Positions 13,052 through 14,108 of a stretch of 14,108 nucleotides of DNA are shown here, piece after piece (within the stretch, counting starts at the first letter, position 1; each line of letters opens with the position of its first letter). This DNA comes from Bacillota bacterium (GTDB taxonomy: Bacteria > Bacillota > Bacilli > ZCTH02-B2). Both the position numbers and the translations under genes were made by a program. Location of the stretch: NCBI GenBank assembly GCA_017577895.1, contig PKQY01000049.1, positions 1-14,108 on the forward strand, written 5' to 3'. Under the pieces are notes generated by a model. The model did no database searches and was not told where the DNA came from. It saw only the letters and a program-made list of their open reading frames with translations.

Positions 13052-14108
13052 ATCATTTCGAGTTTATGAAAATTGGCCTTGCGTCGCCGGAGAAAATTCG
13101 CTCCTGGTCGTACGGCGAGGTGAAAAAGCCGGAGACGATCAACTATCGGACGTTGAAGCCGGAAAAAGAAGGGCTGTTTTGCGAGAAGATCTTTGGGCCC
13201 ACGAAAGACTGGGAATGCCATTGCGGCAAATACAAACGCATCCGGTATAAAGGCGTCATTTGCGACCGGTGCGGCGTGGAAGTGACCCGTTCGAAAGTGC
13301 GGCGGGAACGGATGGGCCATATCGAGTTGGCGGCACCGGTCTCCCACATCTGGTATTTCAAAGGCATTCCCAGCCGGATGGGACTGGTGCTGGACATGTC
13401 GCCGCGGGCGTTGGAAGAAGTCATTTACTTCGCTTCTTACGTCGTCACCGACCCCGGCGAAACACCGTTGGAGAAAAAACAGCTGCTAACGGAAAAAGAA
13501 TATCGCAACTACCGGGAAAAATACGGCAACGCCTTCCAGGCCGGCATGGGCGCGGAAGCGTTGAAAAAGCTCTTGCAGGACATTGACCTGGACAAAGAGG
13601 TGGAAGCCCTCAAAGAAGAGCTGAAGACGGCCCAGGGACAGCGGCGCAACCGGGCCATCAAGCGCCTGGAGGTGCTGGAGGCGTTCCGCAACTCCGGCAA
13701 CGATCCGTCTTGGATGATTCTCGAGGTCCTGCCGGTCATTCCGCCGGATTTGCGGCCCATGGTGCAGTTGGACGGGGGCCGATTTGCCACGTCGGATTTA
13801 AATGACCTGTATCGTCGGGTTATCAACCGCAACAACCGGCTGAAACGGCTGTTGGAGCTGGGGGCGCCGGACATCATCGTGCAAAACGAAAAACGGATGC
13901 TGCAAGAGGCGGTGGACGCCCTCATCGACAACGGCCGCAGAGGCCGTCCCGTCAGCGGTCCCGGCAACCGGCCGCTGAAGTCCATCAGCCATTTGCTCAA
14001 AGGAAAACAAGGCCGCTTCCGGCAAAACTTGCTGGGGAAACGGGTGGACTACTCGGGCCGTTCGGTCATCGTCGTCGGGCCGTCGCTGAAAATTTACCAA
14101 TGCGGCGT
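13039..14108 (+). CDS. rpoC: DNA-directed RNA polymerase subunit beta' (partial, N-terminal)
   Basis: The first 356 codons of beta' are present; the gene runs off the window. The sequence starts MSDVNHFEFMKIGLASPEKIRSWS and is collinear with B. subtilis RpoC. The N-terminal zinc-binding domain has C60, C62, C75 and C78 (WECHCGKYKRIRYKGVICDRCGVEVT). The clamp, lid and zipper regions follow, with the coiled-coil segment that binds sigma region 2 (LNDLYRRVINRNNRLKRLL...NEKRMLQEAVDALIDNGRRGRP). KGKQGRFRQNLLGKRVDYSGRSVIVVGP lies near the cut. The catalytic NADFDGD lies further downstream. The GTG at 13039 gives the normal N-terminus; the ribosome site GGGGAGG (13022–13028) is 10 bases away, slightly long. 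It is 53 bases after rpoB with no terminator between. Confidence 0.97.
   Translation, partial: MSDVNHFEFMKIGLASPEKIRSWSYGEVKKPETINYRTLKPEKEGLFCEKIFGPTKDWECHCGKYKRIRYKGVICDRCGVEVTRSKVRRERMGHIELAAPVSHIWYFKGIPSRMGLVLDMSPRALEEVIYFASYVVTDPGETPLEKKQLLTEKEYRNYREKYGNAFQAGMGAEALKKLLQDIDLDKEVEALKEELKTAQGQRRNRAIKRLEVLEAFRNSGNDPSWMILEVLPVIPPDLRPMVQLDGGRFATSDLNDLYRRVINRNNRLKRLLELGAPDIIVQNEKRMLQEAVDALIDNGRRGRPVSGPGNRPLKSISHLLKGKQGRFRQNLLGKRVDYSGRSVIVVGPSLKIYQCG

Noticed and set aside
1..14108. Mobile elements, CRISPR, phage or defence genes
   Set aside because: No repeats arrays, transposase-like frames or foreign-looking composition were found; every large frame is a conserved core gene in standard order.

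Overview
This window is the conserved gltX–cysE–cysS–rlmB–rae1–sigH–rpmG–secE–nusG–rplK–rplA–rplJ–rplL–ybxB–rpoB–rpoC block of a low-GC-lineage Gram-positive bacterium. All genes lie on the + strand in the order seen in Bacillus subtilis. The proteins read as close relatives of Bacillales proteins. SigH (Spo0H) next to the transcription/translation cluster, a Cys T-box and an L10 leader all point to a probably endospore-forming member of the Bacilli. The DNA is noticeably richer in G and C than B. subtilis, and many genes use GTG or TTG starts, which would suit a thermophilic or otherwise GC-rich Bacillales genus. I cannot name the species. I see no mobile element, CRISPR array or sign of transfer.

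Region 1 (1–2745) holds the 3' end of gltX, then a complete cysteine T-box riboswitch (about 320–567) controlling cysE and cysS. The T-box can be read in detail: specifier TGC, Stem II, Stem III, the T-box proper, antiterminator pairing and terminator. Serine acetyltransferase and Cys-tRNA synthetase are thus made when uncharged tRNA-Cys accumulates.

Region 2 (2742–4871) holds rlmB (23S rRNA 2'-O-methyltransferase), rae1 (A-site mRNA endonuclease) and sigH. The sigH gene has its own sigma-A-type promoter, whose -35 overlaps the rae1 stop codon, and a perfect intrinsic terminator. The mini-RNase III gene mrnC, which sits between cysS and rlmB in B. subtilis, is absent; the two genes overlap by 4 bp.

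Region 3 (4902–8545) starts at a strong promoter. It runs through rpmG (ribosomal protein L33), secE (preprotein translocase), nusG (elongation factor), and the L11, L1, L10 and L7/L12 genes. Gene junctions carry RNA structure. A hairpin lies between the Shine-Dalgarno and start of nusG, a three-way-junction-like fold precedes rplA, and a canonical L10 leader with terminator precedes rplJ. A terminator follows rplL.

Region 4 (8571–14108) holds a YbxB/RsmC-type methyltransferase, an extended -10 promoter overlapping its stop codon, and a roughly 240-nt structured leader. Complete rpoB and the first 356 codons of rpoC follow. A 14-codon ORF bridges rpoB and rpoC.

Most of the window is core genome. 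The parts worth a second look are the untranslated leaders (before rplA, nusG and rpoB), the missing mrnC, and the rpoB–rpoC mini-ORF.
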